64,000 nucleotides of DNA from NCBI GenBank assembly GCA_036924285.1, contig JAYKYS010000014.1, forward strand, positions 3,906,001 to 3,970,000, given 5' to 3'. This DNA comes from Asterella californica. Taxonomy: Eukaryota; Streptophyta; Marchantiopsida; Marchantiales; Aytoniaceae. Below, piece by piece: positions 22,000 to 33,387 of the stretch. The position numbers were made by a program, and so were the translations under genes. Position 1 is the stretch's first letter. The number at the start of each line of letters is the position of its first letter. The notes beneath the pieces are model-generated. The model worked only from the letters and a program-made list of their open reading frames with translations, had not been told where the DNA came from and did no database searches.

Positions 22000-24900
22000 G
22001 GTAGTGTTTGTGGTTTCACTCTTTCCACAGTTCCCAATTGGTTCTGTTATCCTTCTTTCTCTTTGTAAACGAGTATATTTCCTAGTTACTTTACTGCTTA
22101 AGAGTCACGTGATGAGGAGGGGGTTATATTCTCGGAGCGTGCATATTCATCTACACTGAAAGATAGAGAAGGCAAATATGCTAATTTATTATATAAATAT
22201 GATAAATTAATTAGCTGTTGAATTAATCTTTTTTGCTAATAATCTCTCGTAGTTATACTCTCGAAAGCACATTTGTCTACGCTCTCTGGGTTATGTTTGG
22301 ACTGCGTGGTGACTCTAGTTACGATTAATATTTAACACTTATAGCTAAATTTGATTTTTCTGTAGAGCTTACTGTAAAACTTTTGTATAAAAATTATGTC
22401 TTTCCTTGATAACAGAAATCCAGCAAAAGTTCCCCAGAAGTTCATGTTGCATGCATATTTGACAAAAGGACGTATGAATGTCCAATTTTCTCTAATTTTC
22501 CATATTTTATGTTACTCGATTCATTTTTGTTATGTCTACATGTGAGTATATACTCTCTTGAAAGTTGAATACTATAAAGAATATTTAATTTCTCTACGTT
22601 TTGTTCTGCATGCTTACATCACCTACAGGTAGTGTTATGGGCATGCTACTGTTGACGACTCCATTATTGGTCTCTCCAGAACGCGTAACTCGTGGACTAA
22701 TCACTCTGTAGCACTGGAATCATGGCAGTAAACACGTTTGCATGAGATGCTGTAAGTCTCCACATCCATCGATTGCAGGAAGACATGAAGAATTAAAAAG
22801 GATTCTCTCCATATCACTCCAGCATAAACTTCATGAGGAGATGCTTCTCCCCCTTCAAGTCTGCTGATAAGATTATGGCACATCTTAGTACAAAACTGTG
22901 TTTTGGGACAACCAGGACTTGCTTAGAACTCTCCTACTCAATGACTCAATCGTTTGTTAAAATTCTGGTGAGATTTATTCGATCGGGTGGTAATGCATGG
23001 GAGCTATTTGCATAGATGAAGTATCTGTGAAACATAAGGAGGAATCACAGCATAAGAATCTTATCACCTACCAAACTCCTCGCCAGTGATGGTAGAATTC
23101 TACGAGACGTATGTTGTACGTCTTATTCATGCTATCTACAACTCACAAGCTTCAAATGTGTCTAGATCTGGATAATATTCGTCGACGATTCGAAGCATAT
23201 GCAAGCCTCAACTGGGTCTAGGTAGAAAACTGATGAGTCTCTCAATCTATCGAGATAACAATGGCATATTGATGACTGAAAGATTGTGTTAAGACTACGA
23301 GACTGTAATGCAACTATTATATCTACTGCTCATGTTTTCAGAGACGCGGTGATTCGTGAGTGCTAAACAGTGCAGCTTAACGAATCTGACCAGCAGCCAG
23401 CTTACCCCAACGCAACCCAAACGCAACCCAACCCTCACTCCCTCACTCACTTGCCATGTGACCAACTTAACTTACCTGGTCAAAGCTTGTGGAGGCACAA
23501 CACATTGCTCTAACCTCTCAACTTAAAAGCCAAGTGACCTTATTCAGGTCTGAGTGCGCAGACTACTGGAGCATCTCGTGGTTAACGACATGCGTGCGAT
23601 GTTACCGTCTTTCTGTTGGTGGAAATGGAACTAAACGTGGAAAGGCTGCGAGAGTTGAGTTCGACAGTAGTGCTCATGAAACTGTAGAAGTTCTGGGTGT
23701 GAATCCAGTTCAGACTACGCTAACGGTTCTTGTCCCCGCATCTCACATATACTTGGTAGAAACTTGACCGTTCCATATGATCGGATCCTCTTCCGCTCTT
23801 CGCCAGCTAAACTTAGAAACCGTTGGCAGCTGATGCGCTGAAATTTAGCAGACCAAACTGTAAAATGGATAAAAGTTAACTCCTCACTAAGAGAAAGGTC
23901 CTTACTGATTCAAGTCACAAGTAAAGATGAGGGTCATCGGACAAATTGAATGTATGCACACGAGTTTCTAAGTTTATAGGGATCGAAAATACTCTTCAAA
24001 GGAACTTCAATTCTTCTGTTAGCGTGCACCGGATCGAGTCACTGTGATGATGCAAGGAACAGGGTAAAATATGCATGTAACAGAACTTCTCGTCGAGACA
24101 AGAAAAAAGACAGGCGGCGATGTATTCAGAAAATTATCAAAAGCTATTGGTGGAGTCTGACATGGCAACTGGTACCGGAAAGATACTTAGAAAAAATATA
24201 GTTGATTCCGTAGACTTGAGAGAAGCGAAGCTGCAGTAGCAATTCTTTTCTAAATTTCTTATTAGATTTTCTAAATAAGCTAAATTTAATTTACTAAATT
24301 TAAAAATCTCTGAATATATAATTTATCTTTACTACACCTAGCTCTTATAATCATAAAATTTGTAACTGATGGACGCGAAAAGCTCACCTTCCTAGTATAA
24401 AGACGGTAACCATGGATGAAAATAATATTATTTATTTATTTATTTATGAACTAATCCTTCCAAGAAGAAGAGTTAGGATATAAATTACAAGACTTGCGTA
24501 TTTCTCCTCTCTGAATAATGCATGCAACCTGGAGTTAATACGGAAAAAAAGAAAGCCTGGAAAGAGGAAAGAAAGTCTTAGAGCGTAACTGGTCCGAACA
24601 TGATAAATCTAATTATCAAACTTTTAGGTGAAACTTAGTTCTTTCGATATAAGTTAATAAATTCTTATCACTGAATGTTAATAAGATTATAAGTATTAAC
24701 TTATAATTATATATTTTCATAAATAATCGTATTTTATGTATAATATTAGATATTAAACACAGTCAGAAGTGGTCGAGAAAACGTGTAAGTGAATCACGTG
24801 AGTTTCACTCCAGGAACCATAAATCTAGAATGCTATACACTGAAGAGAATTATTTAATTTATCATCTAATTTTTTCTGCTGGAAGATAAACGATAAGTTG

Positions 24901-25940
24901 AACGACCTTCTATATTCCTCTTTTCTGAAGATGGAGGGGGTGAATATATCTACCATAATCCGACATCTATAGACAGCATATATAGTTGAAATGACCTAAA
25001 TCACTAAGGACTACTATTTAAGTCACGTTAAAACTTCTTACACTTGCTTATTAAGTTGTAGTTCTCGTATAAAGACTCCCAAAATACCCTACCATATTTA
25101 ATATATGGATTTTATATGATCTCATCAGAGTTGGCTTTGACGTGATTAACGTCTGTCTGAAGATTTGAGTTCAGTTGCGTCTCGTAAATGGGTAGGCTGA
25201 TACCTTGAGAACTACCCACGAGAACACTCTAATACGTCTTTCACACTGACATGACGACAGGAACAATCTACCAAAAGAGCCACGCCTCTTGATCATGAAT
25301 GAGGATCGAGAGCAGCATGGAATATGGTGCTGCCAATGCTGCGGCTTGACTTGCACTTGATATCTAGAGTCCCAACTCTCTTCTCCCATACAGGACTCCA
25401 TGAACCCACTGCTTGGTGAGCTCGTACTTCTCTTTCTCATTTCCTTGTTGGTGAACTTGTATGTCTCGCTCTTGACAGGAAGACAGTAGTCTAGATGCCA
25501 TATTCACAGTTGAAAACATGTTCTTTCGAACTTCTTCCCACACGACCATCTCTCGAGCTTCTTTAATCACGACTGAAGGAACGATCGAGTGAATGAAGCT
25601 GTGTAGAGTATCGTGAAGGATTTTGGAAATATAAAGGCTTTCCTCCTCTCATATTCTGGAGTGATTTTATCTATGATAGACCGTCTTTCGTAATAGTTAT
25701 CAAGTACATTTGATAAACCAATATCTTTATATGTTAATTGATAAGCAATGATCTTTGAACGGTATTATTAAAGTTTTTGTAATTCTATCGTTCAACTTTT
25801 AGAATCAAATGTGCAAAATAATCAAAAATTTTATTTGTTTGGTTCTTTGAACAGCAAAAGTCACGATCATAATCCACTCAGACTAACACATAGAAGAGTG
25901 GATTAGCACTGAGAAACCACTCCTTCCCTTGGCTTCCGCT
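22000..25940. other. AT-rich intergenic DNA
   Basis: No reading frame longer than about 90 codons and no recognisable domain. It contains a ttta microsatellite (about 24430-24447), runs of A/T, and hairpin-like sequence around 24870-24960 that resembles the short fold-back repeats seen at 29.83 and 51.87 kb. Confidence 0.5.
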
Positions 25941-25994
25941 ATATTTTCGGCTCTCGTTGCTTTCGTGTGGGGTAAAATTGCTTGGATTACTTCC

Positions 25995-26060
25995 CAGCAT
26001 TAGCTCAAGAGGAAACAGTTGTGATTCTCACTCTTCGGATCACGGGTCGACTCCGGTCCT
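25995..26060 (+). repeat. Possible tRNA-derived SINE head
   Basis: tagctcaagagg (about 26004) matches the polymerase III A box, and gggtcgactcc (about 26045) matches the B box, about 33 nt apart as in tRNA-derived promoters. No clean cloverleaf, poly(A) or target-site duplication was found, so this is a weak call. Confidence 0.35.
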
Positions 26061-26160
26061 CTTTTCATTGAGGTTGCGTTGTCTTTGTCTCGTTCTGGAG
26101 GTTGGGTACGTTGTTTTATTCTATCTAGGAGAATTTTAGTACTGGTTTCTTGTCAGCAAA

Positions 26161-26308
26161 AATGTTTAATCTAACAAACTTTCGTTAGAAATGTATGTCT
26201 CTATGGTCTCAAGAAAAATGCTTAATCTAACGAACTTTCGTTAGAAATGTATGTCTCTATGGTCTCACGAACTTTCGTTAGAAATGTATGTCTCTATGGT
26301 CTCAAGAT
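26161..26308. repeat. Tandem repeat around aactttcgttagaaatgtat
   Basis: The block aactttcgttagaaatgtat...ggtctca occurs three times, with anchors at 26181, 26237 and 26274. The first period is 56 bp; the second is 37 bp because the interval aagaaaaatgcttaatctaa is missing. Confidence 0.88.
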
Positions 26309-26794
26309 AGTAAAATCCATGTTGTCTTTTAAAAATGATGAGATTCCTAAGCTTGTTCATGTTTTCGAGCTTCTTTTACTCTCTGTACGCTAATTCATAT
26401 TTAGTCTATTTTTAATCATTCGATCCTCTTGTCAGATCTTGTCTCCATCTATTAAATATAATAAATAATCTAATAAGATTTTTAAAACAATTTTTTTTAC
26501 TCTTTGGGAAACATTTTGGTGAACAACTTGCAGCCCGTGACTGCCAGCCAGCAAGAGGATAACCGACGCGAGCTGTGCAAGAAGAGGATGACATGGCTCA
26601 TGCCGTGGTGGATCCACGCTGACGTAGACAAGGGACGCGAGAAATGCTGGAGGACAGGCAGTGCCAGCTTTTCGTGCTGTGCCGTGAGATGCCCGCGGAA
26701 TATGACTTCCACCCGCGCCTGTGAACTCTATCTTCACTCCCCTCTGACTAACTAACCATGTGCCACAAAGTCATTTTCTTCCCCTTCCCTCTTT

Positions 26795-26935
26795 TTACTT
26801 TCTCCTTCCCACAGCCAAACGGGACCCTCGATACCGCTTGATCTGAAGCCCTTTTAGTATCTGGATTTCAGCGGAAGTTACTACCGCTTTACAAACTGAG
26901 CCATCCCGCCAAAAGGATTCGACCTCACGCTGCCC
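26795..26935 (-). repeat. tRNA-related sequence, possible SINE fragment
   Basis: On the minus strand, from about 26912, ggcgggatggctcagtttgt resembles the 5' half of a tRNA with an A box. A B-box-like ggtcgaatcc lies just before it and ggtatcgagggtcc lies about 85 nt after it. The order and spacing do not make a functional tRNA. It sits in an unusually GC-rich patch (26.5-27.2 kb). Confidence 0.3.
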
Positions 26936-27365
26936 CGAGGGGCTCGTCCCCTTCCGACTCGCTTTAGCGGAACGCGCGTACCTATCCAAGTCTGGGGTAT
27001 ATCCCAGTCTTTGCCAGACTTGGCCGCACCTTATTGCCAAACCCACGTACACTACAGTACGGTCGTGGCAACTTTGGCCGTCGCGGCAGCGGAGTCGATT
27101 TGCACATGGATTAAATGGGGGAAATGGATCTGCACGTGCCTTACGAGATCGTGTCGGACCTGGACCGGAAGAACGTGTATATCTAAGGACTATTCCCGTT
27201 CTGATTACGTAAATCAAAACGATGGATTAAATTGTGATAAAAAGTCACTTACGTGTTGAGTATGGAGTTGTGCGCCAAGTGAAGAAACTAGAGTGATAAA
27301 TGTAAATAAACTTTCATTACAATTATAAAATTTAAATTATAAAATAAAAAGAAGAAAAAAGAAAG

Positions 27366-27722
27366 TTCTTTTTTACCATATTCTTAATACGTTTGTTGGA
27401 CTTGATACCACCCTCTCAAGATCGCATTACTTTACTAGAGTTTTGACAGGAAACTTTATTCAGTCAAAATGTTATGTTATTTGAAATGATACATGCACTT
27501 TAGCATCCATCCATGTATCTACTTGAAAAGGTCACTTTAAAATATTTGTAGAACAAATTATCAACTCTTATGATCTCTTAGTTGTCCTGTGCAATGTGTT
27601 CACATGTAAGTGAACTTGTTGAACCGGTTATTACCAGTCAGAGGTACGATCAAGTGATGCAATCTTAAGAAAAGAGTGATCAAGTTTGATCAATAGAGGT
27701 GAAGTCAAGTAAATCTTTTGAA
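27366..27722. mobile_element. hAT-like MITE, copy C (diverged)
   Basis: The left arm (accatattcttaatacg, gttggacttgataccaccct) and right arm (aagagtgatcaagtttgatc, gaagtcaagtaaatc) are diverged versions of the arms of copies A, B and F. Internal sequence also matches (gtcaaaatg...). Length is about 357 bp. Exact ends and duplication are unclear. Confidence 0.55.
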
Positions 27723-29420
27723 AAGAGAAGAGAAAAAGTGAAAAAAAACTCGCTTTGTCTATATGCTGTAATATGTTCTACATTACCACGAAATATTTTC
27801 ATTTTCATTTCAGCAAGACAAAAACCATTATATTATTTGAATTCGCGTTGCTTTTCACAACATTAAAGGGTGTCAAAATATGATACATGGGTAAGTTTTC
27901 TTTCCCGGATTAGGATCTGACGGTGAGGACTTTTCACAGGAACCTCCATGCCACTCCGTGAAATCTACCACGGCACGAAGTGTTATCCCGGTGTGTTTTA
28001 GATTTTTCAATACATTCAATATAGTTTGTTACAATATTATATGCCGTGGCTCACATCACAGCAGTTGAAATTTTTCTTCTTGCTTTCCAAATTACATCTT
28101 AGTAGAATCTTAGCTTTCCAAAATCAGAATTAGTATCTCTACCCGTATAGAGATAAAGATCTCCTTATCTCTAATTTACATATGAAGAGTAAAAGATTTT
28201 TATTTTAAAGAGAGGAATTTGTCCACCGTACTCTTTAAATAGATCTCTAAAGAATATTCGAAACTCACTTTTGCAGAACTACTAAAACAGTCTCAAACGA
28301 TTTGATATGATTAGGATTAAGAGATATTTATTGTAATCTTTAAGTTAAGAAAGCACTATAACCTTTAAAGGATTTTGTAAATTAAAAACTAGTATAAAAA
28401 TCCTTCTGCCATTTTTGCACTCAAATGGAACGTCAAACGGTGAGAAGGTTTTCCTCTAAGTGGCTAGGGGAGCCTTTAAAGACCCGCGGTGGAGATGCTC
28501 TTATCACCGAACCGATATCACAGAGAATTTTATAAGCCGCGGAGTTTTTCACCTCGGATTTTGATAGCTCATATTACGTTAAATCGGGAATGAGATGAGA
28601 TTAATGCTCTGAATACAGAACATTCGTGTTTAGGATCCTTCGTTACCTTAACAAGGATAGAAGAGCTTTACCGGAAAATTGCCGAAAGGGCTCCACAGCT
28701 TTACACTTGAACAACTTTCTCATGAGTCAGACACTCGGTGCGCGTCATGCTCGTCATGGTCCACTTCATCATTTCTGCATCACGTGGAAAGTGCCATGTC
28801 AGACTGTCACTCCCTGAATCGGTCAAAGGCGCGTCCAAGCAAATTGCAACCGGTCGGGTCCGGTAAACGCAGAAATGTTTCTAAAAGAGACCTGTTCAAG
28901 CAATTTATCCGTTTCGTTGTCCTCCAAGGACGTCTTCATTATTTTCTAGGGACTTTCCTGCTTTAGTATCGATCGACGTGAAACTGAAACTGACGCAACG
29001 ACGACCCGCAAACGCGGTCTACAGTCTAGAATCTGGATGATCCCTTCTCCTTTAGAATGTGTTCGTATGTGGAGGAACTGTTTTTCACATGTCGCATCAT
29101 ACCTTGTGCCTTGATTGAGCCTAGAGTAAACTCACACATAAGCCATGTCCGAGAGGACGTTACATTACTAACATCTCCAAATATTTGTCGTTGTCCGTCC
29201 TACCTGGGACATCATGTCATGTACTGTAGTTGGATCGGCCAGTCAGCCCGAACAGCGGGCAGACAAAAGTTCATGACCGGGTGTACCCTTCAGTACACAA
29301 AGGTACTGTACTCTTTGTGTGAATTCATGAATTGACCATAGTTGCTATACCTTAACCACAGAGGGAAAGGAAATGACGTCGGGAGAAATTGTGCGGATGG
29401 TATGGTTTCCTTACCCTCCT
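27723..29420. other. Intergenic, nothing recognised
   Basis: AT-rich DNA with short frames only; 28626-28966 and 29057-29335 are open but contain no recognised domain. Confidence 0.45.
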
Positions 29421-29491
29421 TACTAATCTTATGATTTTTATCTTCCACCTTCCGAACAAAAAGGTGGAAGATAAAAATCATAAGATTAGTA
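29421..29491. repeat. Perfect 31-bp hairpin
   Basis: The arm 29421-29451 (tactaatcttatgattttta...) is the exact reverse complement of 29461-29491, separated by a 9-nt loop ccgaacaaa. Perfect pairing over 31 bp implies a recent origin or selection. It could be a fold-back transposon or a young microRNA-type precursor. Confidence 0.9.
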
Positions 29492-29824
29492 TCAGCTGAA
29501 GTTAATATATATGCATCCAAAGTGCAGTTTCGGCCTGGCGGTGAAAAAAATAAATTAAAGATTAAAAAGCTGAAAAAATCTACGAACGTCACTGGAGTCG
29601 AGACTATATTACAGTTACCATCGAGTTATTCATAGAAACTATATAAGTATTATAAATAATTTTAGTTTTTAAATAAAATATTTATTTGTTTATATTTATA
29701 TATTAACTCTAGAGTACATGCAAGATCTTGCGAGGAAAACCCAAAAGGCAAGTAGATTGCAGCGTGCAACATGAACCATAAGCGCGGGCTGTTTTTCTGT
29801 CATAATATTTTTTTCTACACAGTT

Positions 29825-29868
29825 TAATGTATCACCTAACTTTTCGGACAGGTTAAGTGATAAATTAA
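29825..29868. repeat. Short fold-back repeat
   Basis: tttaatgtatcacctaac pairs imperfectly with ggttaagtgataaattaaa around ttttcggaca. Similar structures occur at about 37130-37190 (tacttaactctttcgatag...) and 51870-51911 (tttattacctaac / gttaggtaataaa), suggesting one dispersed fold-back family. Confidence 0.5.
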
Positions 29869-30749
29869 ATTTCCTTGCATATTCTCCTCTTCAGAATTTA
29901 GGAAAAATGAATATGCAAGAAGTACACTGCGATTAATATCCCGATGACTTTGTACATCAAATTTGGTTTTTATCAATAAAAATAAAAATATTATATATAA
30001 ATCTTAAACTAATTTTTAATTAAAAATCGAATTTATTTATAACTATTAAGTGTTTCGCAGCCCTAGAATTACCAATCGATGCAGACATAACCCATAAGAG
30101 AAGTATCCCATCGCACTACTAAGAGTATAAGTACCGGACCCGGTTAAAAATAAAAACGTAATTTCATTTACACATTAGTTATACATAAATTAATAGATGC
30201 CATCCAACTTTCTAAGTGTACATGAGGTGAATATCCTAGGTTACTTACTTTCCTTCATTCCATATCCACTCAACATATTTGCATAAGTCAAACCGTGTAT
30301 TATTTGGCACAATCGAACCTCATGCGCCCTTGCATGGTTCCTTGGTAACACTGTAATAGGGTGAGCCACCACGTACAACGGTAGACTCACGTTCGAAACA
30401 CAAGAACTGTCGAGTCTACTGTAGATCTTATTACGCTCCAGTCCCCAGAAGAGTATAACTGTTCTACGGTGATTCTCGTAACCCGAGCAAGCAAGCATGA
30501 AAAGAACGAATCACGTAAGGAGTCAGTCCGGTCAAAGATTTGTTTTACGATCTGACGGATGTACGACAACGTCCGGATATGTTAACAGTGTTTTCACTTC
30601 TACCAACATGCCAGAAGGTCGAATATGAACACACAGTAGTCGGCGTTGCAACGCTATACCGACACCAGACCATGAACATCGTGAAACGGCGAACTCCGGC
30701 GAACTTCGTGGAACTTGGTGCTACTGTATCCAAGCGTCTTATACAGTAC

Positions 30750-30844
30750 AGATTCCTGTTCGACGACCTTCAAGGTTACTTCGTTGTACCCAAAATTGCC
30801 GTGGATACAACGAAGTAACCTTGAAGGTCGTCGAACAGGAATCT
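30750..30844. repeat. Perfect 39-bp hairpin
   Basis: Arm 30750-30788 (agattcctgttcgacgacct...) is the exact reverse complement of 30806-30844, with a 17-nt loop. This is the longest perfect palindrome in the window. The surrounding frame (30540-30818) is open but is not recognisably protein-coding. Function unknown. Confidence 0.92.
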
Positions 30845-30934
30845 CGTTTATTCCATGTGTTTGTGATATGGCTGCTAGGACAATTCCCCTTGAAAGATAA
30901 AGCGGTAAAAGAAAGACCGCCCAGTGATACAGCG

Positions 30935-31060
30935 CAGAAATGTGCTTGATAACACCCCTAGTAAGGTTTTGCGCTTGATTACACTCTTTTTATTAACGAT
31001 GTATTTCTCTATCACACCTTTGACTGGATATCAGAATTAGATAAGTCATTTTGACATTGC
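30935..31060. mobile_element. Left half of a hAT-like MITE (copy D)
   Basis: cagaaatgtgcttgataaca begins a left arm with the family words (cccctagtaaggttttg, gcttgattacactc). A possible right arm lies far away at about 32815-32865 (gatgtgatcaagttag), so the copy is split, truncated or nested. Confidence 0.4.
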
Positions 31061-33341
31061 GTTCATCTAATTATCACCACAGTCACTGACTTATCTCGAT
31101 TGGTACACCGTAGTTCCCCCTTCACAGTACTGAACACCAAATTCATTCGGGAAGTGATAACTATAGTCCCCACTAACACAGTGCTTTTGGTTCCGCGGCA
31201 ACTACAGTATGTACAGTAACAAACATTTCTACTGCAACCACATGAAAGAGCGAAGTTGGAGGCCGATATTCGGTAAATGAGTTATACACGCGACTCGGTA
31301 TTCCTATGTGAACGCAGTAACACGGAAGTGATGAATCAAGGAGACTGTCGTGAATCACGCTACGTACTGCACTGGAACCTCATTCCCAAAATGCCGGTTA
31401 CGGACAGGAACAGTTCTTACGGCTATACGGCTTCGTACCACGTAAATGTGGTACTCGGTCCTGAGAATGACACGGAAACGTCACCGTTAGGAGAAGGTGG
31501 ACGGAAGGCCAACTTCGGAGAAGCTCGTCAGTATGAAACGGTTCACGGAAAGAAGAACACATGAAAGGTGAAAGTGACGTCCGGTGAGACTACTCCGAAG
31601 TTGAGAAGTTATCACAGCCGAGTTAGTGACACCCTCCGTACAAGACGAAAGGGTGGAAAGGAAGAACAAGTCAAGATCTTCTTTCTTTTCCCACAAACGA
31701 AGAAAAATGAGAACTTCCATACCTCCATCTGAGTCCATCATCGAAGGAGACAACTGTAAATTGAAGAATATGTAAAAGTATCCAGAGGAAGTTGCCTTCC
31801 TTTGAATCTCCAGACGACAAGTGGAGAGTAAAGCAGACTGATGAGCAGCGCACCGCGGCTAATCACTTGATTACACCACCGTAACGTTACGGGGTGGCAA
31901 TGTGGAGAAGGCTTTTCATTTGATTCCCGCCTTGACTTATTAGGGTGTCAAAGCTAAGAGGAAACATTCTTCAACGGTTGAAAAAAGAAAAAGTAGTAAT
32001 TTTATTTTGGATAACTTTGTGTATAAAGTTGACTCATTCTAGGTCGTTTTAGTGAACGGATACTGTGATCTTTTCATTAAAAAAGATTCAATGCTGACAC
32101 TGAGAATAATTACTCATAGCATTAAATTTTCTATTTTAAAAATTGAATGAAAATATAATTAAAAATATATATATAACACTTGTGACATTTTCTTGCAAAC
32201 ACCTCTGGAGATGCTCGCAAGAAACAATCTATGAAATCTGGCTGAAATCGTAACTCACTTTCGCAGGTCAAAATCTTTGCAAAAGATTTTAACTTTGATA
32301 CCTCTTTAATCTCTTGGTAATACCCCTCAGTTGATTTCTCGGTTGTACATTTGACGTCTGGTTCTTGCTAGACAAATAATTGCGTGTAACTTAAATGGAT
32401 AACATGAATGTTTAGATATTGTCATTCAAGCGAAATGAAATAATGTGAAGAAATAACTCTACGACTAACTTGAATGTCAAGATATTTTAATACGAATGAA
32501 AAATATTGAATTGAACAAATAACTCTACAAGCAACCTAAATTGAATGCTATTATCATTCAGTCTACAGAAAAAGAATTGCATCAAGGATATAACTCTATG
32601 GATAAATTGAATATCAAGATATTATCATCTAATTCAGAAAAGGGAAATCACATGAAAATAAATAACTATGTGGACAACTTGAATGTCAGGATAGTGTCAT
32701 TGAAACGAAAAATGAATGTCTCTATACACGACTCCGTTAGTAAGGACGACACACCAGATGTGTAACCGGGATTCGAGCCATGGTTGTTATTCAAACGAGA
32801 CCGATAAGTAGAGGATGTGATCAAGTTAGTAACACTCCGTGGAGATGTGACCAAGTAATTAACCCACTAATCAGAGTTAGTTCGAAGATCAACTGGAGAT
32901 TTTCGAAAAGTCGTTGATGTACCCAGCCAGAAATCTACTGATAAAGACTAAAGGCAACGAGCAATAAGGGTGTAAAACTTGGAACCTATTCAAATATTCC
33001 CTTACTAACGGGGGACTTATGACTTCGGCCAGACATTTGTAGATGTTTTCAGCAAGCACCTCTGGAAGTGCTCATAACAATATCTGCGTATATTTCTTAC
33101 TCGCTTTTCACTCCTTGCGCCTGTGGGATTTTGGAAATAGGGAATTTAGTATTCAAGCTAGTGATTCCAGGTATCAGATGCATAAAAAAGTTAAAGAAAA
33201 ATCATACTGTTAACTTGTAAGGGCGACAGTGATCCGCGGTTCTATACAAAGCTATTGATAAATAACGATGTTTTTCATCTTTCCGTTAAAGATTGTTTTC
33301 ATTGAACTTTGACACCGCTTTGGTCACTCGCCTCCCTGCGT
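31061..33341. other. Intergenic with MITE fragments
   Basis: No gene recognised. A palindrome-like cgtaacgttacg lies near 31880 and a right-hand MITE arm near 32815-32865. Three near-repeats of aataactct...ctacaa...ttgaatgtcaagatatt are spaced about 65-75 bp apart at 32450-32690, a degraded tandem array. Confidence 0.4.
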
Positions 33342-33387
33342 GATGAGTTGCGACGATGCGACGGGATGAGCTGCGACGATGCGACGA
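33342..33387. repeat. 23-bp tandem duplication
   Basis: gatgagttgcgacgatgcga... at 33342 is repeated at 33365 with one substitution (gatgagctgcgacgatgcga), period 23 bp. Confidence 0.85.

Noticed and set aside
30540..30818. 92-codon frame overlapping the 39-bp hairpin
   Set aside because: It is open partly because it spans one arm of the palindrome, and the protein has no recognised features.
32760..32782. B-box-like ggctcgaatcccgg on the minus strand
   Set aside because: No A box or cloverleaf at a suitable distance; it lies beside a MITE arm.
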